From assembly GCF_003086295.3 (NCBI RefSeq), contig NC_092039.1:74233649-74297648 (forward strand): a stretch of 64,000 bases of DNA. Direction: 5' to 3'. Below are positions 11,334 to 22,626 of this stretch, one piece after another. The stretch is from Arachis hypogaea. Lineage: Eukaryota; Streptophyta; Magnoliopsida; Fabales; Fabaceae. Position numbers and translations under genes: made by a program. The notes below the pieces were generated by a model that was not told the origin of the DNA, ran no database searches, and was given only the letters and a program-made list of their open reading frames with translations. Positions within the stretch are counted from its first letter, which is position 1, and each line of letters opens with the position of its first letter.

Positions 11334-12701
11334 TGGTGCACAAAATTGCAATCACACTTTTGCAATATGCACAACTAACTAGCAAGTGCACTGGATCGTC
11401 CAAGTAATACCTTACATGAGTAAGGGTCGAATCCCACAGAGATTGTTGGCTTGAAGCAAGCTATGGTTATCTTATTAATCTTAGTCAGGATACCAATTAT
11501 AGTTATCAATTAACTTGCAAATAAACAAGAGAGCATGGATTAAATAATACTTATTATGCAGTAATGGAGAATATGTTGGAGTTTTGGAGATGCTTTGTCT
11601 TCTGAATTCCTGCAACATAATGCTTTCTCACTTTCAAACATGCAAGGCTCCTTCCATGGCAAGCTGTATGTAGGGCATCACCATTTTCAATGGCTACTTC
11701 CCATCCTCTCAGTGAAAATGGTCCAAATGCTCTGTCACATCATGGCTAATCATCTATCGGTTCTCGATCATGTCGGAATAGGATCCATTGATCCTTTTGC
11801 GTCTGTCACTACGCCCAACACTTGCGAGTTTGAAGCTCGTTACAGTCATCCAATCCCTAAATCCTACTCGGAATACCACAGACAAGGTTTAGACTTTCTG
11901 GATTCTCAAGGATGCTACCAATGGATTCTAGCTTATACCACGAAGATTCTGATTAAGGAATCTAAGAGATACTCATTCAATCTAATGTAGAACGGAGGTG
12001 TTTGTCAGGCACATGTTCATGGGTTGAGAATGGTGATGAGTGTCATGGATCATCACATCCATCATAGTTAAGTACGAATCAGTATCTTAGATAGAAACAA
12101 GCGTGTTTGAATGGAAAACAGAAATCATTGCATTAATTCATCAAGACGCTGCAGAGCTCCTCACCCCCAACAATGGAGTTTAGAGACTAGGGATGGTAAC
12201 GGGTCCCCATGGGGGCGGGGATATGCCCCCCGCCAATATCTATCCCCGTCCCCGTCCCCGTCCCCTCCCCATGACGGGTAACGGGGACCCCGTATCCGCC
12301 AGGGACCTGGGTCTCCGCGGATATCTGCAGATTTTTGTAAAAATTAATAAAAATTGAAAAAAATGAAAAAAAATAGAAAAAATCAAAGATACTCCTCAAT
12401 TGCCATTACAAACATAATATCCATAGTCTTTAAAGACTTAAATAGCAATAACAACAAATATAAACATCCAAATATATCCATAAATAACCAAATATTACAT
12501 AAATAACCAACCATATTCATAAACAACCAAATAAAGTTCATGACATCATAAAAACATAATTCCATCGTCTCAATCTTCCTTTCATCTCGTAATGGTAGTA
12601 ATGGTAGATTCTGACTTACTTGAATTCTACATCGACAAGAAAACAATTTAAAGTTAAAACCATATAATAACTCAATAAGTCAATAATATAAAAATAGTGT
12701 G

Positions 12702-13795
12702 TTATATGTAATTTAATAGTTTACTTACGTCTACATCTTCTTCAATGTTATGAATTGTGTAGCACTCAAATCCTATGTTAGTTGTGGTGCGAAGTTCATT
12801 CCAAAGCCAATCTTGATTACACATTAGAGCCTCTAATGTGTTCGGACGTAACCTACTACGATGTGGCCTAACAAATCGACCACCCATACTAAATGAAGGT
12901 TCAGAGGCAATGGTAGAGATAGGAATCGCCAAAAAATCCCTAGCAATAGCTTACAAAGTAGGAAACTTCGCTCCATTTGACTTCCACCAATTTAAGATAT
13001 CAAAATCATGTTCAGTTTGTGGTACCGGTCTCTCTTCAAGATAATAATCCAACTCACTCTTTGTATCAATAAATGCGGATTCTTCACTTACATGTGTAGC
13101 AAAATCAGCTTGCCAATCTTCATGATTGAACTTCTTTCCCTTTGAACTTGAGAAATTGATGGTGGTGGCATATCTAATTGAGTAGCTTGGTCTCTCTCTC
13201 TTCCCTTTGGTGCATATTCTAAAACTAAATCTTGCACTACCCTTTTCACTTGACCAATTACAACACATGCCTCCGTCTCACCATATATTTTACGAAAAAA
13301 GAAATTCAATAAATACATCTTGTACCTAGGATCCAAAAGAGTCCCAATAGCCATAACTGTATTAATCACATCCCAATACTTTTCAAACTTAATTATCATA
13401 CTAGTAGCCATCATTTCAATTATCTCATTTCCACAATTTTTTCACTCCATCAAAGCCAACTTAATCACACAAAACTTAGGAAAATAAAGATTTGATGTAG
13501 GATAATTTGTTCCAGAAAATAATTCAGTCACATCAAAGAATATCCTCAATATTTGAAAAATCTCATCCACCATATCCCAATCCTTCTCACTAGGCAAAGA
13601 TTTATATTGACTCTCACGCAATGACAATCTTTCAAATACATCTCTATATATAAACTCAACTTCAAGCATCAAAAATGTTATATTCCACCTAATTTTACAA
13701 TCAAGACAGATTTTTTGTGTATGGTATCTTAACTTGCGCACATATTTCCTTAAATTTTTCCTCTCTTTTAGGTGTTGCAGTCTAATAATGAACAC
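12702..13795 (-). pseudogene. hAT transposase, C-terminal half, broken
   Basis: Minus-strand fragments in different frames give hAT transposase blocks: CKIRWNITFLMLEVEFIYRD (near 13660), EIFQILRIFFDVTELFSGTN, YWDVINTVMAIGTLLDPRYK (near 13345), and the C-terminal dimerisation block SEPSFSMGGRFVRPHRSRL followed by LEALMCNQDWLW (near 12830-12900). The enzyme cuts and pastes the element. The N-terminal BED zinc finger and first catalytic region are not seen in this window, and stops and frame changes separate the pieces, so the gene is dead. From 13796 to the right end there is only AT-rich and GA-rich sequence, likely the former promoter and 5' part. Confidence 0.82.
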
Positions 13796-14092
13796 TATTC
13801 CTCACCCTTTCAATAGCATGAAATATAAATCATGAAATATAAATCATGAATCAAAATCATTTTAATTCTAAATTAAATAAAATAAAATCTGAGTTACAAT
13901 TGTCAATTACGTTACCTATATTATAAATGCTTCAGAAGACATAAATGTTAAAATTCAAAATTGATACATGAAATTAACAATTGCTATTCATGTAACTGAA
14001 GAGATGGATGACAAAAATATAAAATGAGCATGTTGATATTGCACTAGTGTATGAGAGTATGATGAGACTTGCCCTGTATCTCATATGAGAAT

Positions 14093-14094
<2 letters not shown>

Positions 14095-14176
<82 letters not shown>
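14095..14176. repeat. (AT)41 microsatellite inside the hAT element
   Basis: An 82-base perfect AT run. The open frame across it is an artefact of the repeat. Confidence 0.97.
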
Positions 14177-14179
<3 letters not shown>

Positions 14180-14689
14180 GGTTGATTATTAGATGCAATT
14201 AATTTCACTAAATCACTTTGCTAAAAATCGATCGTGTTGTATGATGTATCTGTCGTTTTATGAGCTCTAAGTCCTTTAACTAGAGTTGTAGCCTAGTAGG
14301 TAGATTTAATTAGCTAGCCATTCTTTAATTATTTTTTAATCAATTCTGTACAAATGTATAAGTCATGGACTGAAGGTATTATACCAAAAAAATTTAATTG
14401 TTCTCTCCAAAAGGCATATCACAGATTCTTACTCTACATGACTGCATGGTTAAACATCAATTCTGTCTTCTTCGGACGGCAGGTTTATTTCTATTACTAA
14501 AATGAAAATATTTTTAGAATTCATAAATTTTTTAAATATTCTGTAAACAGAGAATATTGCATGTCGATATCAAACCAGGAGTCCAGGATGAATGTTGCAA
14601 ATTTTTTAGATTCAAAAATCACATTGATATGGTAATAATCACCAGAAAATTATAAAAAAAATAAAAATACCAAAATAAAAATTAGAATT

Positions 14690-14905
14690 AGAAATTTAGA
14701 ACTCAGAATCTAAATACCCAAATTTAAAAATTCAGAATCAAACAATTCTAAATAGAAATTCGAAATTCAGAATCAGAAACCAAATTACCCTAAATCAAAA
14801 ATTCAGAATCAAATCAACTTTAAATGGAAATCATAATCAGAAAATTCAGAATGCTAAACCTAATTACCCTAAATCAAAAATCTAGAATCAAATCAATCCT
14901 AAATA
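14690..14905. repeat. Degenerate CAGAATCAAA tandem repeats
   Basis: Short diverged units built on ATTCAGAATCAAA(T) and CCTAAAT recur about eight times inside the hAT element. No coding potential. Confidence 0.55.
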
Positions 14906-16277
14906 GAACTCAAAAACATAAATTTCAAAGCCACAAGACTGACATACCTGACGGAAGAAAGGGGCAGACGAGTGAAGAGCCGAAGACCAGCAACGAGGAG
15001 AGAACGACGTGGACGCCACAGTGAGATTGAGACCTGCAGTGAGCGACCTAACCACTGAGGGGTTGGGAGGCGGCATTGAGGAGAGGAGATGTGAAGGAGA
15101 GGAGAGGAGACGGTCAGCGGTTGGCGGTCGACGATGTTCGAGAAGAAGAGGAGAGGAGACGAGACGCTGCAGTCAGCGGTCGGCGGTCAGTGGTCGGCGA
15201 TATATGAGGAGAGGAGAAGAGACGAGATTGATGGTTTCAACTTTCACAGTGAGGAGTGAAGAGGAGAGGAGTTTTTTGTCTCTGAAGCAGCAGCAGTAAA
15301 GCATGGGTGAGGCTGTGAGTAGAGAGTATAATGTGACGGCTAGGTTTTCTTTCTCCAATGAATCATATATTATATATATACTAAGGGTATTTTTGTCTTT
15401 TTATATACACGGGGATTAAACGGGTCTCCACGGGGCGGGAACCTCTACCCCCGCCCCCACGCCGTTTATTATATGGGGCCCCGTCCCCCGTCCCCGCGGG
15501 TAAAAATTACCCACATACCTGCCCCGCGGCGGGTAAATCCCCGCGGGTACCCGCCCCATCGGGGATTTTTGCCATCCCTATTAGAGACTCATGCCATCAA
15601 AGAGTACAAAGTTCAGATCTAAAAATGTCATGAGATACTAAATAAGTCTCTAAAAGTTATTTAAATACTAAACTAGCAACCTAGGTTTACAGAAAATGAG
15701 TAAACTAAGATGGATAGTGCAGAAATCCACTTCTGGGGCCCACTTGGTGTGTGTTGGGGCTGAGACTTAAGCTTCCCACGTGCCTGGGCAGTTTTTGGAG
15801 TTAAACGTTAGGTTGTAATCTGTTTCTGGCGTTTAACTCCAACTTGTAACCTGTTTCTGGCGTTCAACGCCAGAATGCAACATGGAACTGGCGTTAAATG
15901 CTAGTTTACGTCATTTATCTTCGCGCAAAATATGAACTATTATATATTGCTGGAAAGCCCTGGATGTCTACTTTTCAACTCAATTAAGAGCGTGCCAATT
16001 GGAATCCTGTAGCTCCAAAAAATCTATTCCGAGTGCAGGGAGGCCAGAATCCAACAGCATTAGCAGTCCTTTTTCAGCCTGAATCAGATTTTTGCTCAGC
16101 TCCCTCAATTTCAGCCAGAAAATACATAAAATTACAAAAAAACTCACAAACTCATAGTAAAGTCCAGAAATATAAATTTTTCCTAAAAACTAAAAAAAAT
16201 ATACTAAAAAGTAGCTAGAACCTACTAAAAACTTCCTAAAAACAATGCCAAAAAGCGTATAAATTATCCGCTCATCA

Positions 16278-16315
16278 CAACACCAAACTTAAATTGTTGC
16301 TTGTCCCCAAGCAAC
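16278..16315 (-). other. Hairpin plus AAGTTTGGTGTT module before the 3' LTR of B
   Basis: On the minus strand GTTGCTTGGGGACAAGCAAC (16315-16296) forms an 8-bp stem with a GGGA loop of the GNRA type. AAGTTTGGTGTT follows and then the LTR start. The position is where a polypurine tract would normally be. The same module precedes the 3' LTRs of C, D, F and H. Confidence 0.8.
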
Positions 16316-17382
16316 TGAAAATCTAATAGGATAAAAAAATAGAATATACTATAAATTCCAAAATATCAATGAAGCTTAGTTCTAATTAGATGAGCAGGAC
16401 TAGTAGCTTTTTGCTTCTGAACAGTTTTGGCATCTCACTTTATCCTTTGAAGTTTAGAATGATTGGCATCTATAGGAACTCAAAATTCAGATAGTGTTAT
16501 TGATTCTCCTAGTTTAGTATATTGATTCTTGAACACGGCTACTTTATGAGTCTTGGCCGTGGCCCTAAGCAGTTTGTTTTCCAGTATTACCACCGGATAC
16601 ATAAATGCCACAGACACATAACTGGGTGAACCTTTTTAGATTGTGACTTAGCTTTGCTAAAGTCCCCAATTAGAGGTGTCCAGAGTTCTTAAGCACACTC
16701 TTTTGCTTTGGATCACGACTTTAACCACTAAGTCTCAAGCTTTTCACTTGGACCTGCATGCCACAAGCACATGGTTAGGGACAACTTGATTTAGCCGCTT
16801 AGGCCTGGATTTATTTCCTTGGGCCCTCCTATCCATTGATGCTCAAAGCCTTGGATCCTTTTTACCCTTGCCTTTTGGTTTTAAGGGCTATTGGCTTTTT
16901 CTGCTTGCTTTTTCTTTTTCTTTTATTTTTTTCTTTTGTTTTTTTGTTTTTTTTTGTTTTTTTGTTTTTTTTTCTGCAAGCTTTTTATTCACTGCTTTTT
17001 CTTGCTTCAAGAATCAATTTCATGATTTTTCAGATTATCAATAACATTTCTCTTTTTTCATCATTCTTTCAAGAGCCAACAATTTTAACATTCATAAACA
17101 ACAAGATAAAAAATATGCACTATTCAAGCATTCATTCAGAAAACAAAAAGTATTGCCACCACATCAATATAATTAAACTAATTTCAAGGATGAATTCGAA
17201 ACTCATGTACTTCTTGTTCTTTTGTATTAGAAACATTTTTCATTTAAGAGAGGTGAAGGATTCATGGAATTATTCATAGCCTTAAAACATAGTTACTAAA
17301 TACTAATGATCATGTAGTAAAGACTCAAAACATAGACAAACATATAGCAAAAAACCGAAAAACAGAGAGATAAGAACAAGGA
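16316..17382 (-). other. Conserved 3' non-coding region of B
   Basis: No gene. This block matches the corresponding regions of C, D (36972-37860) and H (59296-60300), including a pyrimidine-rich tract near 16895-16980 and the stretch around 16560-16640. Conservation between elements with and without pol suggests a cis role, but what it does is unknown. Confidence 0.6.
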
Positions 17383-17779
17383 AGTTAAGGAATGAATCCA
17401 CCTTAGTGAGGGTGGCACCTTTTTCTTGAAGGACCAATGGTGTTCTTGAGCTCCTCTATGTTTTTGAGCTCTTCTATGTCTCTTCCTTGCCTCTGTTACT
17501 TGATCCCTAGTGATTTTAGTGCTCCTATCCTTAGTTGCTCCCAATAATCATGTGGAGAAAAATATATCCCCTGAGGTATCTCAGGGATTTCTTGATGAGG
17601 GAATTCCTCATGCTCTTGTTGAGGTCCATGAGTGGGCTCTCTTGATGTGCAGTCAAGTAATCTACTACTGAGCTATGGACCTTTGAGATGAATATCTCCA
17701 ACTCCCATGACTCAGAGGTGGAAGCAATTGCATTTTCTTTCCTCTTTCTTGAGGTTTCTCTGGCCTTAGGTGCCATCAA
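17383..17779 (-). pseudogene. Remnant of the extra 3' ORF in element B
   Basis: The minus-strand start MAPKARETSRKRK (ATG near 17773) matches MAPKGKQTNLRGKK at 35963 of element D. The body of the D protein is missing. A tRNA-Cys-like insert (17623-17681) follows the N-terminus, and then EIPQG-type and coiled-coil C-terminal sequence (EEFPHQEIP, RGRDIEEL type) is read in shifted frames. The product is therefore a shortened and frameshifted relic of the D ORF. Its function is unknown. Confidence 0.55.
17623..17681 (-). ncRNA. tRNA-Cys-like 5' sequence embedded in the extra ORF of B
   Basis: Read on the minus strand from 17681, GGTCCATAGCTCAGTAGTAG and then ACTTGACTGCACATCAAGAG match, from memory, the acceptor 5' strand, D arm and anticodon arm (GCA) of plant tRNA-Cys. 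No T arm follows. Instead ATGGACC at the far end pairs with the first GGTCCAT, closing a 7-bp acceptor-like stem of a 59-nt T-arm-less structure. It is not a functional tRNA gene as judged by sequence. Confidence 0.65.
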
Positions 17780-17815
17780 TGGTTATGGAAAAACAAAAAA
17801 CCTATGCTTTTACCA

Positions 17816-17849
17816 CACCAAACTTAGAATATTGCTCGTCCTCGAGCAA
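17816..17849 (-). other. Internal hairpin plus AAGTTTGGTG module of B
   Basis: Minus strand: stem TTGCTCG/CGAGCAA with a 4-base loop, then CTAAGTTTGGTG. Compared with the copy before the LTR (TTGCTTG/CAAGCAA) the stem differs by a paired T-A to C-G change, so pairing is kept. It lies just upstream of the extra ORF start. Confidence 0.75.
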
Positions 17850-18029
17850 AAGAAGAAAGAAGGGAGTAGAAGGAGAAGTGAAGGAGATGGAGGTGTGTGA
17901 ATGGGCGGGTTTGGGAAGGGAATGATTTGAATTTGAATGGTGAGGTAGGTGGGGATCCTGTGGGGTCCACAGATCCTGAGGTGTCAAGGATTTCTCATCC
18001 CTGCACCATTTAGGCATGTAGAACGCCCT

Positions 18030-18215
18030 TTTAGTGCAATCCTGGCATTTAACGCCAGACTACTACTTGTTTCTGGCGTTAAACGCCAAAATGTAGCTTG
18101 TTTCTGGAGTTTAATGCCAGCCTGATGCTTGTTTCTGGCGTTAAACGCTAGCTTGGTGCTTGTTTCTGGTGTTAAATGCCAGACAGATGCACGTTTCTGG
18201 CGTTTAAATGCCAGA
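18030..18215. repeat. GGCGTT palindrome array, 3' region of B
   Basis: Five or six units of the type CTGGCGTT-AA-ACGCCAG, spaced by about 15-20 bases of GCTTGTTT-type sequence. Some arms carry C-to-T type changes. No protein coding. Confidence 0.85.
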
Positions 18216-18352
18216 CAGCTCTTCCTCCAGGGTGTGCTTTTTCTTCTGCTGTTTTTTATTCTGTTTTTTATTTTTGCAATTGTTTTGTGACTCCACATGA
18301 TCATAAACCTAATAAAAACATAAGAGAACAATAGAAATATAGATAAATAAAA

Positions 18353-18400
18353 ATTAGGTTGCCTCCCAATAAGCGCTTCTTTATTGTCTTTAGCTGGACT
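18353..18400 (-). other. GGGAGGCAACC hairpin after the integrase of B
   Basis: Minus strand: AAGAAGCGCTT then ATTGGG-AGGCAA-CCTAAT, a 6-bp stem with one G-T pair. It follows the end of pol by about 25 bases. The same block occurs after the last ORF of C, D, F, G and H. Confidence 0.78.
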
Positions 18401-18423
18401 ATTACTGAACTTTTAATCAAGTC

Positions 18424-19859
18424 TCAGTTTTGAGCATTCTTGCTCAAAATTTCTTTCAAGATAATGTTTGACTCTCTGTCCATTACAATGAACTTTTTGT
18501 TAGAATCATTATCCTGAAGCTCTACGTATCCATATGGTGACACACTTGTAATCACATATGGACCTCTCCACCGGGATTTCAATTTCCTGGGGAATAATCT
18601 GAGCCTAGAATTAAATAGCAAAACTTTCTTCCCTGGCTCAAAGACTCTGGATGACAGTTTCTTATCATGCCATCTTTTTGCTTTCTCTTTGTAAATTTTT
18701 TCATTTTCGAAAACATTGAGTCTGAATTCCTCTAGCTCATTTAACTGGAGCAATCATTTTTCTCCAGCTAACTTGGTATCAAGGTTTAGGAATCTGGTTG
18801 CCCAGTAGGCCTTATGTTCCAATTCCACTAGCAAGTGACAGGCTTTTCTATACACAAGCTGGTATGGAGAAGTTTCTATAGGAGTCTTGAATGCTGTTCT
18901 GTATGCCCACTGAGCATCATCCAAGCTTTTTGCCCAATCCCTTCTACGGTTAATCACAGTCCATTCCAGGATTCTTTTAAGTTATCTATTAGAGACTTCA
19001 GCTTGTCCATTTATCTGTGGATGATGTGGAGTAGCTACCCTGTGGCTAACTCCATATCGAACCAACGCAGAGTAAAGCTATTTATTACAGAAATGAGTGC
19101 CCCCATCACTGATTAGTACTCTAGGGATACCAAATCTGCTGAAGATGTATTTCGGGAGGAATTTCAGCACTGTCTTAGTATCATTAGCGGGTATTGCAAT
19201 AGCTTCCACCCATTTGGATATGTAATCCACTGCCACCAGAATATAAATGTTTGAGTATGATGGTGGGAAAGGCCCATGAAGTCAATACCTCATACATCAA
19301 ATAACTCAATCTCCAAGATCCCTTGTTGAGGCATGGCATAACTGTGAGGCAGATTGCCAGATCTTTGGCAACTGTCACAATTAAGTACAAACACTCGGGA
19401 GTCTTTATAGAGAGTAGGCCAGTAGAAGCCACATTGGAAGACTCTTGTGGCTGTTCGCTCACTTTTAAAATGTCCTTCATACTGTGATCCATGGCAGTGC
19501 CAGAGGATCTTCTGTGCTTTTTCTTTAGGCACACATCTATGAATTACTCTGTCTGCACATCTCTTGAAGAGATATGGTTCATCCCAAAGATAGTACTTTG
19601 CATCCGTGATTAATTTCTTTGATTGCTGCCTACTGTACTCTTTGGGTATGAATCTCATTGCCTTGTAGTTTGCAATGTCTGCGAACCATGGCACTTCTTG
19701 GATGGCAAAGAGGTGCTCATCCAGAAAGTTTCCAGAGATCTCAATAAGAGGGAGGGACGCCCCTTCTACTGGTTCTATTCGAGACAGGTGATCTGCTACT
19801 TGGTTCTCTGTCCCTTTTCTGTCGCTTATTTCTATATCAAACTCTTGCAGAAGCAACAC
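18424..19859 (-). pseudogene. Element B integrase region
   Basis: From 19859 the frame continues RNase H ([23 protein letters not shown]) into integrase. The HHCC zinc domain is [13 protein letters not shown] and NCDSCQRSG near 19390-19510. The core starts at GIDFMG near 19290, where a TGG-to-TGA stop and a frameshift break the chain. [10 protein letters not shown] and the C-terminal [20 protein letters not shown] follow at 18424-18957, with another stop near 18754. Integrase inserts element DNA into the genome. This copy has at least three lesions and cannot be active. Confidence 0.85.
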
Positions 19860-19885
19860 CCATCTGATGAGTTGGGTTTTGAATC

Positions 19886-20880
19886 CTAGTTTGTGAGTAG
19901 ATATTTAAGAGCAGCATGGTCAGTGTACACAATCACTTTTGATCCTACTAAATAAGATCTGAACTTGTCAATGGCGTAAACCACTGCAAGTAACTCTTTT
20001 TCTGTGGTTGTGTAGTTCTTCTGTGCATCATTTAAAACACAACTGCCATAGTAAATGACGTGCAGAAGCTTGTCATGCCTTTGTCCCAACACTGCACCAA
20101 TGGCATGGTCATTGGCATCACACATCAGTTCAAATGGTAGTGTCCAGTCTGGTGCAGAGATGGCTGGTGTTGTGACCAGCTTAGCTTTCAGACTCTCAAA
20201 TGCCTGCAGACACTCCTTATTAAAGATAAATGGCGTGTCAGCAGCTAGCAGATTACTCAGAGGTTTGGCAATTTTTGAAAAATCTTTTATAAACCTCCTA
20301 TAGAATCCTGCATGCCCCAGAAAGCTTCTGATTGCCTTAACATTGGCAGGTGGTGGTAATTTTTTAATTACCTCTACCTTAGCTTGATCCACCTCTATTC
20401 CCTTGTTCAAAATTTTGTGCCCAAGGACAATTCCTTCAGTCACCATAAAGTGACATTTTTCCCAGTTTAAAACCAGGTTAGTCTCTTGGCACCTCTTTAG
20501 AACAAGTGCTAGATGGTCAAGACAGGAGCTGAATGAGTCTCCAAATACTGAAAAGTTATCAATGAAGACTTCCAGAAATTTTTTCACCATATCAAAGAAA
20601 ATAGAGAGCATGCACCTTTGAAAGGTTGCAGGTGCATTGCACATGCCAAATGGCATCTTTCTGTATGCAAATACGCCGGATGGACATGTGAATGCTGTTT
20701 TCTCTTGATCTTGGGGATATACTGCAATTTGATTATAACCTAAATATGCATCCAGGAAGCAGTAGTATTCATGACTTTCTAGTCTTTCTAGCATTTGGTC
20801 TATGAATGGTAAAGGAAAATGATCCTTTCTGGTAGCTGTATTGAGCCTTCTGTAATCAATACACATACGCCACCCTGTAA
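19886..20880 (-). pseudogene. Element B reverse transcriptase and RNase H, active site mutated
   Basis: After a stop at about 20884, RT reads CIDYRRLNTATRKDHFPLPF, FLDAYLGYNQ, MPFGMCNAPATFQRCM and then VFIDNFSVFG near 20560. The usual motif in this family, seen in D, is [10 protein letters not shown], so the second catalytic aspartate is Asn here and polymerase activity should be lost. FLDAYLGY also departs from FLDGYSGY. RNase H follows with D (ELMCDAND), E (TTEKELLA) and D (VYTDHAAL) retained. The protein would copy the RNA genome into DNA in the particle. A stop at 19886 separates it from integrase. Confidence 0.88.
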
Positions 20881-20884
20881 CTGT

Positions 20885-21990
20885 TCATGTAGGAACCAAT
20901 TCATTTTTTTCATTATGAACCACTGTCATACCACCCTTCTTAGGGATGACTTGGACAGGGCTTACCCAGGGGCTATAAGAAATGGGATAAATAATCCCAG
21001 CCTCTAGTAATTTAGTGACCTCCTTCTGCACCACCTCCTTCATGGCTGGATTCAGCCGCCTTTGTGGTTGAACCACTGGCATAGCGTCACCCTCCAATAG
21101 GATATTGTGCATGCATCTGGCTGGGCTAATACCCTTAAGATCACTGATGGACCACCCAAGAGCTGTCTTGTGTGTCCTTAGCACTTGAATTAGTGCATTC
21201 TCTTCCTGTGGCTCTAAGGTAGAGCTTATGATTACAGGAAAGGTATCACCTTCTCCCAGAAATGCATATTTCAGGGATGGTGGTAATGGTTTGAGCTCGG
21301 GTTTGGGAGGTTTTTCCTCTTCCTGAGGAATTTTTAGAGGTTCTATTATTCTCTCTGGTTCCTCCAAATCAGACTGAGCATCTTTAAAGATATCCTCTAG
21401 CTCTGATTCGAGACTCTCAGTTATATTGACTTCTTTTACCAGAGAGTCAATAATATCAATGCTCATGCAGTCATTTTGGGTGTCTGGATGCTGTATAGCT
21501 TTGACAACATTCAACTTAAACTCGTCCTCATTGACTCTCAGGGTCACTTCCCCTTTTTGGACGTCAATGAGGGTTCGTCCAGTTGCTAGGAAAGGTCTTC
21601 CTAGAATGAGAGTTACACTCTTGTGCTCCTCCATTTCCAGCACCACAAAGTCAGTGGGAAAGGCAAATGGCCTAACCTTGACAATCATGTCTTCAATCAC
21701 GCCTGATGGGTATTTAATGGAGCCATCAGCAAGTTGGAGACATATCCGGGTTGGTTTGATATCTTCAGTCAAACCAAGCTTTCTGATAGTAGATGCAGGT
21801 ATTAGGTTGATACTTGCCCCAAAATCACATAAATCTTGCTTGGTACAAGTACCCTCTAATTTGCATGGTATCGTAAAGCTTCCGGGATCTTTAAGCTTCT
21901 CAGGTAAGCTTTTCAGAATGATTGCACTGCATTCTTCAGTGAGGTAAACTTTTTTAGTTTCCCTTCAATCCTTCTTATGACTTAAGATCT
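20885..21990 (-). pseudogene. Element B protease and RT N-terminus
   Basis: Minus-strand reading from about 21990 gives EECSAIILKSLPEKL, DPGSFTIPC, then the protease active site LCDFGASINLIPAS near 21810 and ILGRPFLATGRTLIDVQKGE near 21570. An acidic linker (EEEKPPKPELKPLPPSLKYA) leads into RT: RRLNPAMKEVV and WVSPVQVIPKKGGM near 20930-21060. It stops after ELVPT, where D continues RTVTGW; an Arg codon has become TGA. Protease would process the polyprotein. The Asp-Phe-Gly-Ala-Ser motif is intact. Confidence 0.86.
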
Positions 21991-22239
21991 CTTTCATGAA
22001 CTTAGCATAACAGGGTATTTGCTCAAGTGCCTCTACAAACAAAATCTTTATTTCAAGAGTCCTCAGATAGTCTGCAAAGCGAGCAAATTGCTTATCCTGT
22101 TCCGCTTGATGGAGTTTTTAAGGATAAGGCATTTCGGCTTTGTATTCCTCAACCTTAGTTGCTGTAGGTTTATTGCCTATAGATGTGGGTTGAGAAGCCT
22201 TTCTAGAGGGGCTGCTATCAGCACTTGTATGTGTTTGAT

Positions 22240-22450
22240 CTCCCACTGGCGTTTGAATGCCAGGGGTGGAAGCTGGAGTGGCGTTAGACGCCAACTCCGT
22301 ACCTGTTTCTGGTGTCTGAACGCCAGAACAGTGCTTCCTTTGGGCGTTCAACGCCAATTCCTTGCCTATTTCTGGTGTTGAACGCAGGACTGAGCATGGG
22401 TTGGGCGTTCAACACCAGCTTTCTACCCCTTTTCTGGTGTTCGAGCACCA
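22240..22450 (-). repeat. Palindrome array in the gag-protease linker of B
   Basis: Units such as CTGGCGTTN(1-3)ACGCCAG sit within what was coding sequence. They are translated as GVQTPE and LALNA-like peptides in the intact copy D. Here stops and frame changes interrupt the linker between gag and protease. Confidence 0.75.
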
Positions 22451-22626
22451 GAATTATTCCTCTCTGGGCTCTGACTATCCTCAGAGGGATTTTGGGTAAT
22501 AGTTTGTTCATTTCTTGTCTTCCTGCTGCCTTGAAGTGAGGTATTTAGTGTTTTCCCACTTCTTAATTGAACTGCTCGGCACTCTTCTGTTATTTATTTT
22601 GATAACTATTGTTCTGTTTGCTTCAA

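Larger units (their letters stand above)
12188..15580 (-). mobile_element. hAT-superfamily DNA transposon, 3393 bp
   Basis: Terminal inverted repeats are TAGGGATGGTAAC at 12188 and, read inward from the right end, TAGGGATGGCAAA at 15580. An 8-bp duplication TTAGAGAC flanks it (12180-12187 and 15581-15588). The empty site is visible in the other LTR near 25427. Subterminal regions (12199-12310, 15413-15565) are rich in CCCCGYCCCC and CCCGCGGG blocks, which could be transposase-binding repeats. The transposase gene inside is partial, so the copy is probably immobile. Confidence 0.93.
11334..16277 (-). repeat. 3' LTR of element B, split by a hAT transposon
   Basis: On the minus strand it begins TGATGAGCGG (ending at 16277) and ends GTGCACCA (at 11334). 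It aligns with 24577-26119. Removing 12188-15580 and one 8-bp duplication leaves exactly 1543 bp, equal to the other LTR. GGCGTT palindromes lie near 15820-15905. Confidence 0.9.

Noticed and set aside
11595..11990. 131-codon ORF (repeated at 24838-25233) as a host gene
   Set aside because: It lies inside both LTRs of element B on the strand opposite to the element. Duplication is explained by the LTR pair, and no domain is recognised.
13974..14198. Ile/Tyr-repeat protein
   Set aside because: Translation of the (AT)n microsatellite.
16836..17279. Phe/Leu-rich open frame resembling a membrane protein
   Set aside because: It runs over a T-rich tract in the conserved 3' non-coding region of element B. 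The matching regions of D and H are not open in a consistent frame.
17623..17681. Functional tRNA-Cys gene
   Set aside because: No T arm, no B box and no proper 3' acceptor strand. Annotated as tRNA-like only.
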